Below are positions 11,571 through 22,778 of a stretch of DNA of 64,000 bases, in pieces. The stretch spans positions 39,198,593 to 39,262,592 of the forward strand of contig OX637392.1 of NCBI GenBank assembly GCA_951799425.1. The letters run 5' to 3'. The notes beneath the pieces are model-generated. The model worked only from the letters and a program-made list of their open reading frames with translations. It was not told the DNA's origin and did no database searches. How positions within the stretch are numbered: the stretch's first letter is position 1; every line of letters starts with the position of its first letter. The stretch comes from Ilex aquifolium (lineage: Eukaryota > Streptophyta > Magnoliopsida > Aquifoliales > Aquifoliaceae). The position numbers were made by a program, and so were the translations under genes.

Positions 11571-12235
11571 AAAATGTGTCCAACGGTTTTGAAAGCGATT
11601 GAGGTTGATCAAAGCCAGGCTACAGCTTTTTCTCGAGCTCTGGGTGAGGTTTCTGGCAATTGTGGTACCTAAAAAGAAAGTCGTAGACCGGAGGGGTGCT
11701 CCGGGGGTCAACCCTCTGACATTCAAGTCCGTATCTGGGAATTTAAGGTGTAGCAATTTAACTGGACTTAGTGTGCTTATTCGGGTTTTACTTCGCAAGT
11801 CCCCTTTTATAGTATTATGATAGATACTCCAGGTAGTTTGGACTCTAAACTCTCCTAGTAGTTTGAATTTTTCTGATCGCCTTTCGGTTGAGGAGTCTTG
11901 ACTTCTATAGACTTTATCCATTGTTAGCATAATCATCTAGAGTCCTACCTATGCTAAGAGTTTGTTTGATCACACAAATAAAACTAGCTAAGAGCATGAT
12001 CTTATCCTTATCCATTGGCTACCTTATCTTCCCCATAGTATTTAAATGAATCCGCTATTTGAATGGGTCCTTGGCAGATACAGTTCCTAAAAATTCGAGA
12101 TAAGCTTTGTCATCCTTCTTGTTTCCACCGAGTTGGGGAAAGCTAATTATCTGAGCTCATTACTCCTCCAACTTTCATTTCTTGGTAATAGGTCAGTCAA
12201 CGACTACATTTCTAAAGGTAGTGCCAATTAGGACA
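11571..12235 (-). mobile_element. Tat-type LTR, probable 5' LTR of the gag fragment
   Basis: Minus strand: a TATA-like ACTATAAAAGGGG, then sequence ending near 11571, then TTTGGCACCATCTCTGGGAA, a primer-site region parallel to TTTGGCGTCGTCTGTGGGAA of T1, followed by gag. This order fits a 5' LTR read on the minus strand. The upstream LTR boundary is lost near the AT-rich block at 12236. Confidence 0.55.
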
Positions 12236-12582
12236 TTTCCCTTTGTTGAGATTAATTTTTTTCCCTTCAATATTGAATGATGATATAAACATTAAATTAC
12301 TAAAGAACCCTCACGATAATTCTATCCTAGAGATTCTTGAGTGTAAAAATATATTTTATCAAAACGTATCCCAACCGGACTATTTAAACCCCCCAAATAG
12401 GTGGGTTTCTTTAAGAGGCTATATGTGGGTTTAAAAATACTATTCATCTGGGGTGGGAGTATATTTAGGTGATAATACCGGGTCCATAATATATATCCAA
12501 ACAAGGGATTAAATGAGATAAGGTGGGCCTAGATATTATTTTGTCCAAGATTCCCTCCTAATACCTAAACCAAACACACCCT
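12236..12582. mobile_element. Possible small non-autonomous DNA transposon
   Basis: This AT-rich 0.35-kb block interrupts Tat sequence. Its right edge, read on the minus strand, is GGGTGTGTTTGGTTTAGG, a terminus style common in hAT and PIF/Harbinger miniature elements. I could not find the matching left inverted repeat, so the call is tentative. Confidence 0.3.
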
Positions 12583-12921
12583 GAAGGACTGAAGTAGCTC
12601 TTTTTGACTCATGGTCTATGTTCTCCACAATAAAGTCTACCAATGCTTGTCCTTGGATGGAAGTTCTAGGCTGATAAATTATATCAAATTCTCCTAACTC
12701 GATGACCCACTTGGCTAACCTTCCTGACACCTCGGGCCTCTATAAGATTTGACTGATGGGGGAATCTGTCATGACTACAATTGTATGAGCTTGGAAATAG
12801 GGGCGTAGCTTCATCACTACTGTTACTAAGGCCAATACCACCTTCTCTAGCCCTAAATACATGGTCTCATCACCTTTAAGAACCTGGCTGGTGTTATACA
12901 TCAGTTTTTGAACTCCTTGCT
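12583..12921 (-). pseudogene. Tat-type RNase H fragment
   Basis: The minus strand reads Y-L-G-L-E-K-V-V-L-A-L-V-T, L-R-P-Y-F-Q-A-H-T-I-V-V, S-G-R-L-A-K-W-V-I-E-L-G-E-F-D-I and A-L-V-D-F-I-V-E. These align with the start of RNase H in T1 (20662-20900). It is cut on both sides and carries no complete domain. Confidence 0.7.
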
Positions 12922-12991
12922 TGTGATGCCCCAAAATTCGGATGTCCGTTATTAACCCATGATTACTCGAATTAGTCTAAGATATCAATCG

Positions 12992-13003
12992 GCTCTGATA
13001 CCA
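12992..13003 (-). other. Primer binding site (initiator tRNA-Met type)
   Basis: Minus strand TGGTATCAGAGC, the standard plant retrotransposon primer site complementary to initiator tRNA-Met, lies 3 bp inside the end of the LTR at 13007. It marks that LTR as a 5' LTR of a minus-strand element whose interior lies to the left. Confidence 0.85.
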
Positions 13004-13006
13004 AGC

Positions 13007-15498
13007 TATGACGCCCCTAAAACCGGGGGTCCTTTATTACTCGTTGACCATCCATCAACTCGCGAAAATACCCGTGAATGTCTCATAACCCGACACCACG
13101 GCACATCATCCCCTTTGTCGGGATCACAACAACACAACGTTTAGGCAGAGTCTCCCATGTACCGGGCACTGCCCAAACGCATAACCTGTGTATGCCTCAG
13201 CACATGACCCATCAGAGGTCCAATATACATCAATTTAAACTCAATTATTGTCCATTTATATCATTAGAACAAAAGGACTCAAAGCCCAGAAGCGTAGGAA
13301 AAATATTCTTAAAATTTCAGATTTTTGGAAAACCTTCTGGAAGGTTTTTGTCGACCTTACGGAAGGTTTCGCCCACTGGAAAATTTTCTTCCGGAAGGTT
13401 TTGCCTACTGGAAAAGTTCTTCTGGAAGGTTTTCATCGACCTTCCGGAAGGTTTCACCAACTGGTCAACATTTTTCCTTGTCTCTGTCCAAACCTTCCGG
13501 AAGGTTTGTTGCGACCTTCCGGAAGGTTTTTCCCAGAATTGCCTATTTCACCTATTTTCGATTGCCAATCCATTTCAAATCAATCCAAGACATGTACATT
13601 GAAGTTTTTCATATAAAATATAGTCCATATAAGTTATATTACAAGCAATTCCATTTATTTACATGCCAAAATGGAATTTTCACAAATATTTTACAAAATA
13701 CGGTTTAAAAGCACAAGTCGTCTTTTCTTCATCCTTGAGGCCCCAGATGAGAGCCGTCCACCGGTGTATACGCTGCATCTGAAATGTTGTCCCATAAAGG
13801 GTGAGCCACGCTCAATAGGGTATCTCCTAAAGAGGCTACTCCCCAACCTAAATGCATAAGAAATGTCATATGCAATTTCACAAACAACAAACATTCCACT
13901 CAAGATTATGCAAGTCTATGTTGGAATTCACTATGTTATGCCATGAAATGAGATGATACTCACTCAAGCAACTCAACCCGAGTCCTCATCGGCTCCCCTC
14001 ATCCATGCAATGCCATGAGTATAAAATTGGGCATTCTTAGCCCTTGCCAATGATGTTGCACATCCCATGGCCTTTTAAAAATCTCCGGGTCTTTCTTGGG
14101 GTGAGTATTCATGGACTTACACCAAGGGTTACCCAACCCACACGGAATTTATGGACTTCCACCGATGGTTCCGCGTACACCCCCACAATTTATGGACCGA
14201 ACCAAGGGAGTGTGTATCCCAACCACCGGGTCTTGCACCCAAGGGATCTTCTAGCCCTTCTTGCTAACCCCGACCCTAATTTACAATGCAAACCGTGCGA
14301 CTCAGTCGGACCTTCGATCCAAATTTTTCGAGCTCACCCATCATCCACCAAGTATGGTGTTTTATTAAGCCATGCACAAACATGCCCACACTCATGCCTA
14401 ATGCCCATGAATGTGATGTCAATATCATGCCCAATATGCAATGAATGTCAAATGAGCAATTTCCACCATTCCATGGCCAATTATATCAAAAGCATATAAT
14501 TTCCATAAATCATTACATTTTCAATATATCAACAAACATATATCAACATCTTTGCCACCACAATGCCCAAGCATGTTATCACATAATCATGCAATTTACA
14601 CACTTAATTCTCCAAGCCATAATGTAAACACATAGCATGCCCACATATCAAAACTCCCAATTCAAGCTAGAATAGATTTTTACTCATTTCCAATACCCAT
14701 TTCATCACAATAATCACAATAGGCAAGTGTTAATAATTTCTAACAACCTACCCATTCCATACATTCACCTTAGGTTGGAAATAAACCTAATTAGGGAGAA
14801 AATCCTACCTCTTGAAGCGTAAAATAACAGTAGGAAGCTTCAAAAACACAACCCAAGCTCTTAGCCTTTAATTTTCCAAAATTCCGTTTCTTGAACTTCT
14901 GTGAAATCCTTCGTTTTTGGTATGATTTTGTAGCCCTCGCCGCGTAGAACAATCTTTGTTCTTGGCCCGAGTCGTTTCGACCAATGGAGCGGCGTAGATC
15001 ATAGAGAGAAGTTGAGTTTTCTCTCTTTTTCCCCCTCTTCCTCTCCAACGTTGAAGACCAGCTGAGTTATGGGGGAGAAATCATATTTTTCCCCCTATTT
15101 ATACCCTTTAAATGCTTGGCCCACAACGCACCACACGACCCTCTTTTCCCGGGTCCGTTTTCACCCGAAAACGATTAAATTTCGCCCCAGTTCAAGTCCA
15201 AAATATTTTTATTTCAACTTGCTTTAATTTATTTTCCAACTTTCGAAATTTTATTCAAAAATTCATTTTTTTTTTGGGTCACCCGAGACCCGACCACCTC
15301 GTAAAATGTGAAAAATCCGACTATCTCAGAATTCGATGAAAATTGACAGGGTTGCTAGATTTCGCGAGACGAATTCAACGGTGAGGACCCTTTCTTCATC
15401 AAAGCTCTAGAAAAATTCAAGTTTGTAACTCATATCGTAGTGACAAATTACTGTTTTGCCCCTTTTTCATAAAAGTTCAAATTTACCTGATTTTTACA
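13007..15498 (-). mobile_element. Ty3/gypsy LTR (copy B), 5' LTR
   Basis: A 2492-bp LTR, minus orientation, ending on the plus strand in ...TTTTTACA (5' LTR start TGTAAAA) and beginning TATGACGCCCC (CA of the LTR end mutated to TA). A TATA box (minus GGTATAAATA, plus 15096-15105) is in the expected promoter position. It carries the repeated TGGACTTCCACC block (about 14100-14260) and a palindrome array (13329-13530). It may belong to the chromovirus to its left, but its divergence from copy A argues that the two were not a matched pair at a recent insertion. Confidence 0.8.
13329..13530. repeat. Array of seven CCTTCCGGAAGG palindromes inside LTR B
   Basis: Seven copies of the 12-bp palindrome CCTTCCGGAAGG or one-base or slightly shortened variants lie at 13333, 13355, about 13387, about 13418, 13440, 13493 and 13515. 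One copy extends to an 18-bp perfect palindrome (13490-13507). Starts are spaced 22, 32, 31, 22, 53 and 22 bp. The same point in the related solo LTR at 45398-47841 holds a different palindrome array. The open frames across this array in all phases are a by-product of the repeat, not genes. Confidence 0.9.
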
Positions 15499-15715
15499 TT
15501 GCTCCTTCCTCACCAGGGTGGAGCTAGTGGCCGCTTCTAACACAGTAAGGTAAAGATATAGCTGTTACCAATTTAAATGTTTCACTATCCAAAATCTCAT
15601 AGAGGATTAAGATCGTAGAACCCAAAGAGATATCTCTCTTACTTCTTGTGTGATCTCTCGATGGTATGCTCCTTCGATGGGTACTATCAACATTAATTTT
15701 GATGGGCTTATTGCT
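15499..15715 (+). pseudogene. LINE RNase H domain, left fragment
   Basis: The plus strand at about 15655-15710 reads S-R-W-Y-A-P-S-M-G-T-I-N-I-N-F-D-G, the opening of the RNase H domain found at the C-terminus of many plant LINEs (W-x-x-P-x-x-G-x-x-K-x-N-x-D-G). It stops abruptly. The rest of the domain resumes at 28850 with K-A-V-R-I-G-V-V-V-R-D-C-R-G-K-F, so about 13 kb of inserted elements split it. Confidence 0.6.
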
Positions 15716-16457
15716 ACAACTTTTGAATTGATCACCCAACTGCAAGTTGTGCGAAGTAATAAATTTTTCGGGAATCTGAGGTTGAACCACAGGGAATTGA
15801 AAAAACAAGAGACACACCAAAATTCTGTAAAAAGCTTGTGAAGATTTTGTTGGAAAGAATATTTGAATTTAGGATATTTATTAAAGTAAATAGAACAGTA
15901 TGAAAAATACTAGAGCATCAGATACTCCCTCTGAAAACCATACAATAATGATTAAAGACTTAGTTTTCAATCTTATACAAGAATCAAATGTCGGTTGACT
16001 CAAATCACCAAATTTAAAAATAAGAACTAGAAAACACCTTTGTTTATACCCAGAAATTTATTCAGGAACCTGAATAATCCTCCAATTATATTATTATGTG
16101 AATTAATTTGTAATATACTTAAGCATGAAATAACCAGTTATTTGACTCGCAGAGAAATTCAAGCATTCAACATATAAGACATAAAGACCCAAGAATTTTT
16201 ACAGAGCAAAACCTTTACTAAAAGTCAAAAGTTGAATTAATAAAATAACACATACAATTAAACTCATAAGTCAATAACATTACCTACTTTATTAAGAGGT
16301 CCTCCCTTAGCCCTAGTTGGACTTTTACCAAGCCATAGAAATAGAACAAAAACTAAAAACAGAAAAGATGAAAATAAAATAATAATAATCCAAATCCTCC
16401 TCTCTCAATGGATGAGAGCCTCTATTTATACTCAAAATAAATCCTAGGTATAGGTAG
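15716..16457. mobile_element. Unclassified retroelement, left fragment
   Basis: Non-coding sequence starting near a phrase ending GTTGAACCACAGGGAATTG (15779-15797), a style seen at the start of non-autonomous plant LTR elements. It runs without a gene to the T1 left boundary. Its other part lies at 28234-28849. It separates the two halves of the LINE RNase H domain and is itself split by T1. Boundaries with the LINE are approximate. Confidence 0.4.
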
Positions 16458-17106
16458 TGATGATACCTAAAAAGAGCCCAAGCCTCAGCTCGGGAAATGA
16501 GCTCGGCATGAGAGGTCAGGAAAAGCCAGCAGAGCTCATCCAGTCGCAATCAGAGCTCCCCACAGTAAAAACAAAATAAGGAACCGCAAGACAATAGCAA
16601 ATACCTCCAGAGCAATAACCAAGCTGGATTCAAGGCATGAGATTCGTAGCCGATTGAGATCCTCTCAGAAGATTGAGAAGGATCCCACGATAGGAGGCAG
16701 AGATTTCGGGATAGAGTCCACTGATCCAGCCAAAAGGAGTTTAGGTAACCCTGGAACGGAGAAGAGTAGAGGGGAGAAAATTCCTCCATTATATAAAGTA
16801 AAATCGGATTAGAGGTAAGCAAGAGGCTATAAGAGGAGAGCCACGAAGAATCCTAAGGCCTCCCTGACTACATTGTAACAGATTCAATACCATCAATAAG
16901 AAGATAGGAGCTATAGGCTCCATTCTAGAGTGGACTAGCCGAGCTCAGGCCGGTGAACCACTATAATTCTGTTGTGTTATCTCCCCATCCTCAATTCCCC
17001 AAAACATCAACCAGCATTGCCTAACACGAGCCTCGAAGCTTAGACAACACTCTTAACTCTACGCATATCTGACCTCCAGTTCATTCTCGGTAGATTTATA
17101 CCATCA
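16458..17106 (+). repeat. T1 left (5') LTR
   Basis: 649 bp, TG...CA. A TATA-like ATATAAA is at 16791-16797; the right LTR has lost it (ATAGGAA). The LTR end is directly followed by the primer-site region. Confidence 0.95.
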
Positions 17107-17130
17107 GTTTGGCGTCGTCTGTGGGAACGA
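17107..17130 (+). other. T1 primer binding site region
   Basis: GTTTGGCGTCGTCTGTGGGA directly after the LTR. It is the form typical of Tat-lineage elements; T2 has TTTGGCGCCGTCTGTGAGAA at the same point. The TGGCGCCGT core matches the end of tRNA-Asp, but the remainder does not, so I do not name the primer. Confidence 0.7.
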
Positions 17131-17168
17131 CAGTTCTCATTACAAATATACTGATTTCTCAGTAATTG

Positions 17169-18760
17169 ATGGTCTCTACACGAAACATGAGTAAAAATCA
17201 GATGAATCCTCCAAGAGTGCAGAACCCCCAGGAGGTCACCAGTGGGAGGCAACCGAAAAACCTTCACGATTTCATCCCCACTGATGAAAACGACCCTCCT
17301 ACGGTGGATCCTCCCCCTAACAACGAGCTGGACGCCCTTCGCCTGGTCAATCAACGCTTGTTTCAACAAAATGAAGAGCTCTTGAAGCTCTTACAAGATC
17401 CTCAGTAGGCGCGACCACCCCGACAAGGGCCGAATGATCTTCCTCCTAGGGAACGGCAGTGCCTTGATCCCCTCGGGGAAGCAAACGAAGGAGGAGAAAG
17501 CAGCCAAGCACCCCATCAGCCGCTTAGGAGGGGAGTCAATGAAGAAGCACAAAGCCAGAATGAAGGACTGGATAGGAATGATTTCCTTCCTTTCCAACAT
17601 GAAAGAATGGAGCAATATTGGGAACACCGCTTCAAGGATATCCAGCAAGAGCTCAGCCACATGAGAGAGGCAGTGAAAGTCAAAGCCCTAGTGACGATGG
17701 ATGCCTTGGTGCAACAAACTGAATCCTCATTCACCCCCGGGGTGCTGCATTTCTCCCTTCCTCCGAAGTTCAGAGTACCTCAGATAGAGGTCTTTGATGG
17801 GACAAAAGACCCTGTGGATCACCTTAACACCTACAAAAACCAAATGGAATTGCACGGATATCAGAACCCTGTACGATGCAGGGCATTCACCATTACCTTG
17901 AAGGGGTCGGCCTTGGCATGGTTCAATAGGCTCCCCCCGGCCTCAATCTCTTCTTTCAAGGAACTTTCCATTTCCTTCATATCTCACTTCATTGGAGCTC
18001 GGATCTACAGGAAGCCGAGCTATTATTTATTAAATATCAAGCAGAGGCCCGAGGAGAACCTGCGATCTTATGTGCAGAGGTTCAATTCAGAATCTCTGAA
18101 GGTGGACATCCCAGACGAAAAGTTTGTCATAACTGCCTTCATTGCAGGATTAGGAGTGCAGTCAAAGGACCTAATGTTCTCTATATCAAAGAACCCTTAA
18201 GCAAGCATGGCTGAGGTGTTAGCCAAGGCAGAAAAGTATATAAATGGGGAAGAGGCACTCCTTTCCAAGGTGGGAAGTACATCCTCACGTAAGGAGAAGG
18301 AAAAAGAAGAGAAGAAAAGGGACCAAAGTCCCAGGAAGGAAAAGGGGCGAGAGAGGTCCCCAATGAGGGATAGAGATCGCTCCCCGAAGAGAAGAGGAAA
18401 TGTTAGAGACCGCTTGGGCCCCATACAGCCCGAACTACAGCCTAGTTATGGACCTCAGCGATACACCCCGCTCACCGCCGCTGTATCCCAAGTTCTGTAT
18501 GAGGTCCAAAACGAGAAGTTCCTAAGGTGGCCACCTCGGATGAAGGCAGATCCAGCCAAGAGAGACCCCACGAAGTATTGCGATTACCACAGGGATCATG
18601 GTCATCACACTGATGACTGCATTCAACTAAAGAAGGAAATCGAGTTCCTAATCCAGCGAGGACAGTTGCGTCACTTTGTGGCCCATGACAACCAGCACCG
18701 AGCTCTTCCACCGCCGCCACCTCAACAGCAGGCACCTGCGCCACACCAGCAACCTCTAGG
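17169..18760 (+). pseudogene. T1 gag
   Basis: Starts at the ATG of M-V-S-T-R-N-M-S (17169). It contains a retrotransposon gag domain (about 17750-18190: V-F-D-G-T-K-D-P-V-D-H-L, A-L-A-W-F-N-R-L-P), a Lys/Arg/Glu-rich linker (18270-18400) and a zinc-binding C-D-Y-H-R-D-H-G-H-H-T-D-D-C motif (about 18577-18620). Gag forms the particle and binds genomic RNA. Two in-frame stops, TAG 17406-17408 and TAA 18198-18200, stand where T2 or the local frame indicates Gln codons; both fit C-to-T changes. Apart from them the frame runs straight into protease. Confidence 0.85.
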
Positions 18761-20640
18761 TGAGATTAGAGTAATATCTGGAGGATTCGCGGGAGGTGGA
18801 GAGTCCAGCTTAGCCAGGAAAGCGCACCTCCAACGAATCAGAGCCGAAGAAGCTCTCGAAGTGCACACTGTATCCAAAGCACCACGCATAGATACAGCTA
18901 TCACTTTTTCAGATTCTGATTTGGAGGGATGTCAATACCCTCATGATGATCCATTGGTGGTACGAGCAGTGGTGGCTAACAGGGCCGTTCATCAAGTTCT
19001 GATCAATAACGGGAACTCGGCAGACATCATTTTTGCACCTGCATTCGACAAAATGGACATAGGAAGGAAAAAACTTGAACCTGTAAGTACTCACTTGCTG
19101 GGATTCTCAGGAGAAAGAATGCTCCCTCTGGGCTCAATACAACTTGTGCTCACCCTAGGTGACCCACCTTGCCAAGCCACCACGACCGTAAAATTCCTAG
19201 TGGTGGATGCACCTTCTGCATACAACATCTTACTTGGAAGGCCATCCCTTAATTCTATGAGGGCAATCCCATCTGCCTATCACTTGGTCGTTAAGTTCCC
19301 AACAGAAAATGGAATTGGAGTGGTCCGGGGAGACCAGCGTATAGCAAGAGAATGCTACATGGCGTCTGTAAAGATGAAAAAGGTTGAAAACATCCAACTG
19401 GATGAACTCGACATGAGGGATGAGCTGGAAACAAGGCCAATGCCCTCAGAAGAGCTGGAGCCAATTCAGCTGGACAAGGAACCAGAACACCTCGTTTATA
19501 TAGGGTCCAAGCTGAGCAGAGAAGTCAAAAACCTCCTCATCCAGTTCTTGAAGGAAAATATAGGAGTGTTTGCATGGAAACAAGAAAATATGGAAGGTAT
19601 CGACCCCTCGATCATTACGCACAAACTCAGCGTGAATCCTACCTACAAACCTATCAAACAGAAGCGAAGAAGTTTCGCCCCAGAACGCCAAAAAGCAATC
19701 AATGAAGAGGTCGAAAAACTCCTCCACGAAAAGGCCATCAGGGAGGTTGACTACCCCACCTGGCTAGCAAATGTGGTTCTTGTCAAAAAAACCAATGGTA
19801 AGTGGCGACTGTGCATCGACTTCACTGACCTCAACCGAGCATGCCCCAAGGACAACTTTCCCTTACCTCGGATCGACTTAATTGTGGACGCCACAGCCGG
19901 ACACGAACTCCTTAGCTTCATGGACGCCTTCTCAGGTTATAACCAGATCATGATGGATTCCAGCGACCGAGAGAAGACCTCCTTTGTGACTGAACAGGGA
20001 ACATACTGTTATCAGGTCATGCCTTTTGGATTGAAAAACGCTGGAGCCACTTACCAAAGGTTGGTGAATAGGATGTTCCAAAAGCAGATAGGTGCGTCCG
20101 TGGAAGTTTACATCGACGACATGTTAGTAAAGTCACTGAAGGCAGAGCTCCACATCGAACACCTAGCTGAATCATTCCAATCCTAAAGGAATACAAGATG
20201 AAGCTCAACCCTACGAAGTGTGCATTCGGGGTCTCAGCAGGAAAGTTTCTTGGTTTTATAGTAAGTAGCCGAGGAATTGAAGCTAACCCAGAAAAGGTTA
20301 GGGCGGTGTTAGATATGCAATCACCATCCAACACAAGGGAGGTACAACGCCTGACAGGTAGAATAGATGCATTGAGCCGTTTTGTGTCCAGGTCAAGCGA
20401 TAAGTGCCAATCATTCTTTCAAGTCTTGAAGAAGGCATTCCAGTGGGATGCCAAGTGCGAAGAAGCATTCAAAGGCTTAAAAAATTACATGAGCTCCCCC
20501 CCTGTTTTGGTAAGCCCTTTAGAAGGGGAAGTCCTTACCCTCTACCTGGCAGTTTCAGATTTTTCAACAAGCGCAGCGCTGGTTAGGGAGCGAGACAGAG
20601 CTCAGCAACCAGTCTACTACTGCAGCAGAGCTCTGAGGGG
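18761..20640 (+). pseudogene. T1 protease and reverse transcriptase
   Basis: Same frame as gag. The protease motif reads V-L-I-N-N-G-N-S-A-D (Asn at 19005-19007) where T2 has [10 protein letters not shown], so the catalytic Asp is lost, by a G-to-A change. Reverse transcriptase runs from about 19640: W-R-L-C-I-D-F-T-D-L-N, S-F-M-D-A-F-S-G-Y-N-Q-I, Q-V-M-P-F-G-L-K-N-A-G, and Y-I-D-D-M at 20109-20123. A one-base loss near 20180 (T2 keeps F-Q-V-L-K-E-Y) shifts the frame; the thumb and connection region continues at 20198-20640 to a second shift in a G run. Confidence 0.88.
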
Positions 20641-21340
20641 GCAGAGGAGAGATATCCAAAGATGGAGAAACTCGTTTTAGCTTTGGTTACAACAGCTAGG
20701 AGACTTAGACCCTATTTTCAGGCTCATACTATCGAGGTTCCAACAGACCAGCCGTTGAAACAAGTGTTACATAAGCCAGATTCTTCGGGGAGGTTGGTTA
20801 AATGGGCCATTGAGCTCAGTGAGTTTGATATCAGATATAAGCGAAGGACTGCCATCAAAGGGCAAATTTTGGCGGATTTCATCGCAGAATTCACAGCAGC
20901 AGCCCCTATGGAGACCACAGATTCAATACCAGACCTCCCCATATGGAGGCTTTCAGTGGATGGAGCTGTCAATGCTCAGGGAAGCGGTGCAGGTATGATC
21001 TTGACCTCCCCAGAAGGAATAGATGTTGAGTATGCCCTTAGATTTGGGTTTAAGGCTTCAAATAACGAGGCAGAGTATGAAGCTGTCATCGCTGGGCTCA
21101 ATCTTGCTCGTTCTATGGAAGTAGAACAGTTGGAGATCTGCAGTGACTCTCAACTAGTGGTAAAACAGATAGAGGAATCCTACGAAGCGAGAGGCGAAAA
21201 AATGATCCTTTACCTCAGAAAGGTACGAGAACTAATGAAGAAGTTTGTACATGTTAAGGTCATACACATTCCCAGGACAGAGAATTCACGAGCAGATGTG
21301 TTGGCAAGGTTAGCAACTGTCTCACAAGAGGACTTGGATA
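20641..21340 (+). pseudogene. T1 RNase H domains
   Basis: After the G-run frameshift the frame resumes at 20662 with M-E-K-L-V-L-A-L-V-T-T-A-R-R. Typical Tat segments follow: R-P-Y-F-Q-A-H-T-I-E-V, then W-A-I-E-L-S-E-F-D-I-R-Y, then a second RNase H-like domain from about 20940 (L-S-V-D-G-A-V-N-A-Q-G-S-G-A-G; N-N-E-A-E-Y-E-A; I-C-S-D-S-Q-L-V-V; N-S-R-A-D-V-L-A-R-L-A) with the D, E, D and D residues of an active RNase H. The presence of two RNase H domains is a known Tat-lineage trait. This part has no stop. Confidence 0.85.
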
Positions 21341-22659
21341 GGCTAATACCAGTTGAGCACCTTCCAAAACCTTCGGTAAGCATTGAAAAAGAAGAAATGC
21401 TACCAATCGTAGCTCAGCCGAGTTGGATGGACCCCATCATAGGGTACCTACAGAACGGAACCTTGCCAAACGATGCTAGGGAGGCCTCCAAGCTCAAAAC
21501 CAAGTCAGCCAGATTCTCTATGCTGCAAGGAAATCTATACAAACGAGAATTTTCAGCACCTCTCCTTAAATGCGTAGGAGATGAAGATTTCAATTATATA
21601 CTCAGAGAAGTACATGAAGGAATATGTGGCAATCACATCGGAGCTCGGGCCTTGGCAGGAAAAGCACTAAGGTAGGGATATTATTGGCCGACCATGCTCA
21701 AAGATGCCACCGAATTGGTCAAAAGATGCAAGACTTGCCAAGAGCATACCAATATTTCCCATTGTCCACCTGAGCTGCTAACCTCGGTGGTAAGCCCATG
21801 GCCCTTTCAGCAGTGGGGTTTGGACATTCTTGGACCCCTTCCCACCGGTATGGGACAATGCAAGTTTGCTATCATAGGGGTGGATTACTTCACCAAGTGG
21901 GCAGAGGTCGAACCCTTGGCTACAATCACCGAACAAAAATTCCAAAACTTCGTTTGGAAATCAATAGTTTGCAGGTTTGGGGTTCCCAGAACAGTCGTGT
22001 CTGACAATGGGAAGCAGTTTGACAACTCAAAATTTAAAAGGTTTTGTGTTGAGCTCGGGATAAAGAACTATTTCTCAGCTCCTGCACATCCTCAATCCAA
22101 TGGACAAGCAGAGGTCACAATCAGAACCCTAAAGACAGCTCTGAAGACCAAACTAAAAAACCTAAAAGGCAAGTGGGTGGAATACATCCCTGAAGTGTTG
22201 TGGGCCTACAGGACCACCGTCAGATCAGTAGCTCAGGAAACCTCGTTTGCTTTGGCCTTTGGAACCGAGGCAGTGGCACCTGTCGAGGTAGGGCTTCAAT
22301 CACCTAGAGTGGAGTTTGCAGATGCCGAGCACAATGGTGAGTCTCTCCTACTGAACCTCGATCTCTTGGATGAAAAAAGAGACGGAGCTCTGCATCGCGT
22401 CCAAATTTACCAAAGGAAAACTGCAAGATACTACGACAGGAAGGTAAGGCACAGAAGTTTCAAGGTTGGAGACTTGGTACTGAGGAAGCTGATGCTTGCG
22501 AAGAGGGATCCCACGCATGGAAAGCTGGGACCCAACTGGGAAGGACCCTATATCATATCAAGGGTAATCAGACCAGGAAACTACGAGTTGCAAACAGAGG
22601 AAGGAAAGATCCTACCTCACTCTTGGAATGCCGAACACCTTAAGAAGTTCTTTCAGTAA
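21341..22659 (+). pseudogene. T1 integrase
   Basis: The H-H-C-C zinc-binding domain spans about 21605-21750 (E-V-H-E-G-I-C-G-N-H and C-K-T-C). A TAG at 21673-21675 interrupts it where T2 has CAG. The core keeps the three acids: D in G-L-D-I-L-G (21823-21825), D in V-S-D-N-G-K (22003-22005) and E in N-G-Q-A-E-V (22111-22113). The C-terminal G-P-N-W-E-G-P-Y segment ends at K-K-F-F-Q and a stop at 22657-22659. Without the one stop it would be full length; it would insert element cDNA into the genome. Confidence 0.88.
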
Positions 22660-22778
22660 GTTTTCCTTGTAATAGATTTATTTTCAATAAAAATAAACGA
22701 GTCTTTTATTCATCCTCATATGATTTCCAAAGTAAAGGAATGTGCAACAAGTACATATGGAACGAGCTCTACAACTAA

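Noticed and set aside
13078..13708. Three overlapping plus-strand frames of 120-170 residues
   Set aside because: They run through the CCTTCCGGAAGG array, which has no stops in any phase; the peptides are phase variants of one repeat.
4631..15498. LTR copies A and B as a matched pair bounding one intact chromovirus
   Set aside because: A differs from B visibly more than B differs from C and D, and the interior is a mosaic of chromovirus and Tat pieces; a single simple insertion is not supported.
16550..16822. 90-residue minus-strand frame found identically in both T1 LTRs (also 27677-27949)
   Set aside because: It is duplicated only because the LTRs are duplicated; it is in the regulatory LTR, has no known domain and T2 LTRs lack it.
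17406..17408. T1 stop in gag as programmed readthrough
   Set aside because: T2 and the frame context indicate a mutated Gln codon, and further random stops follow downstream.
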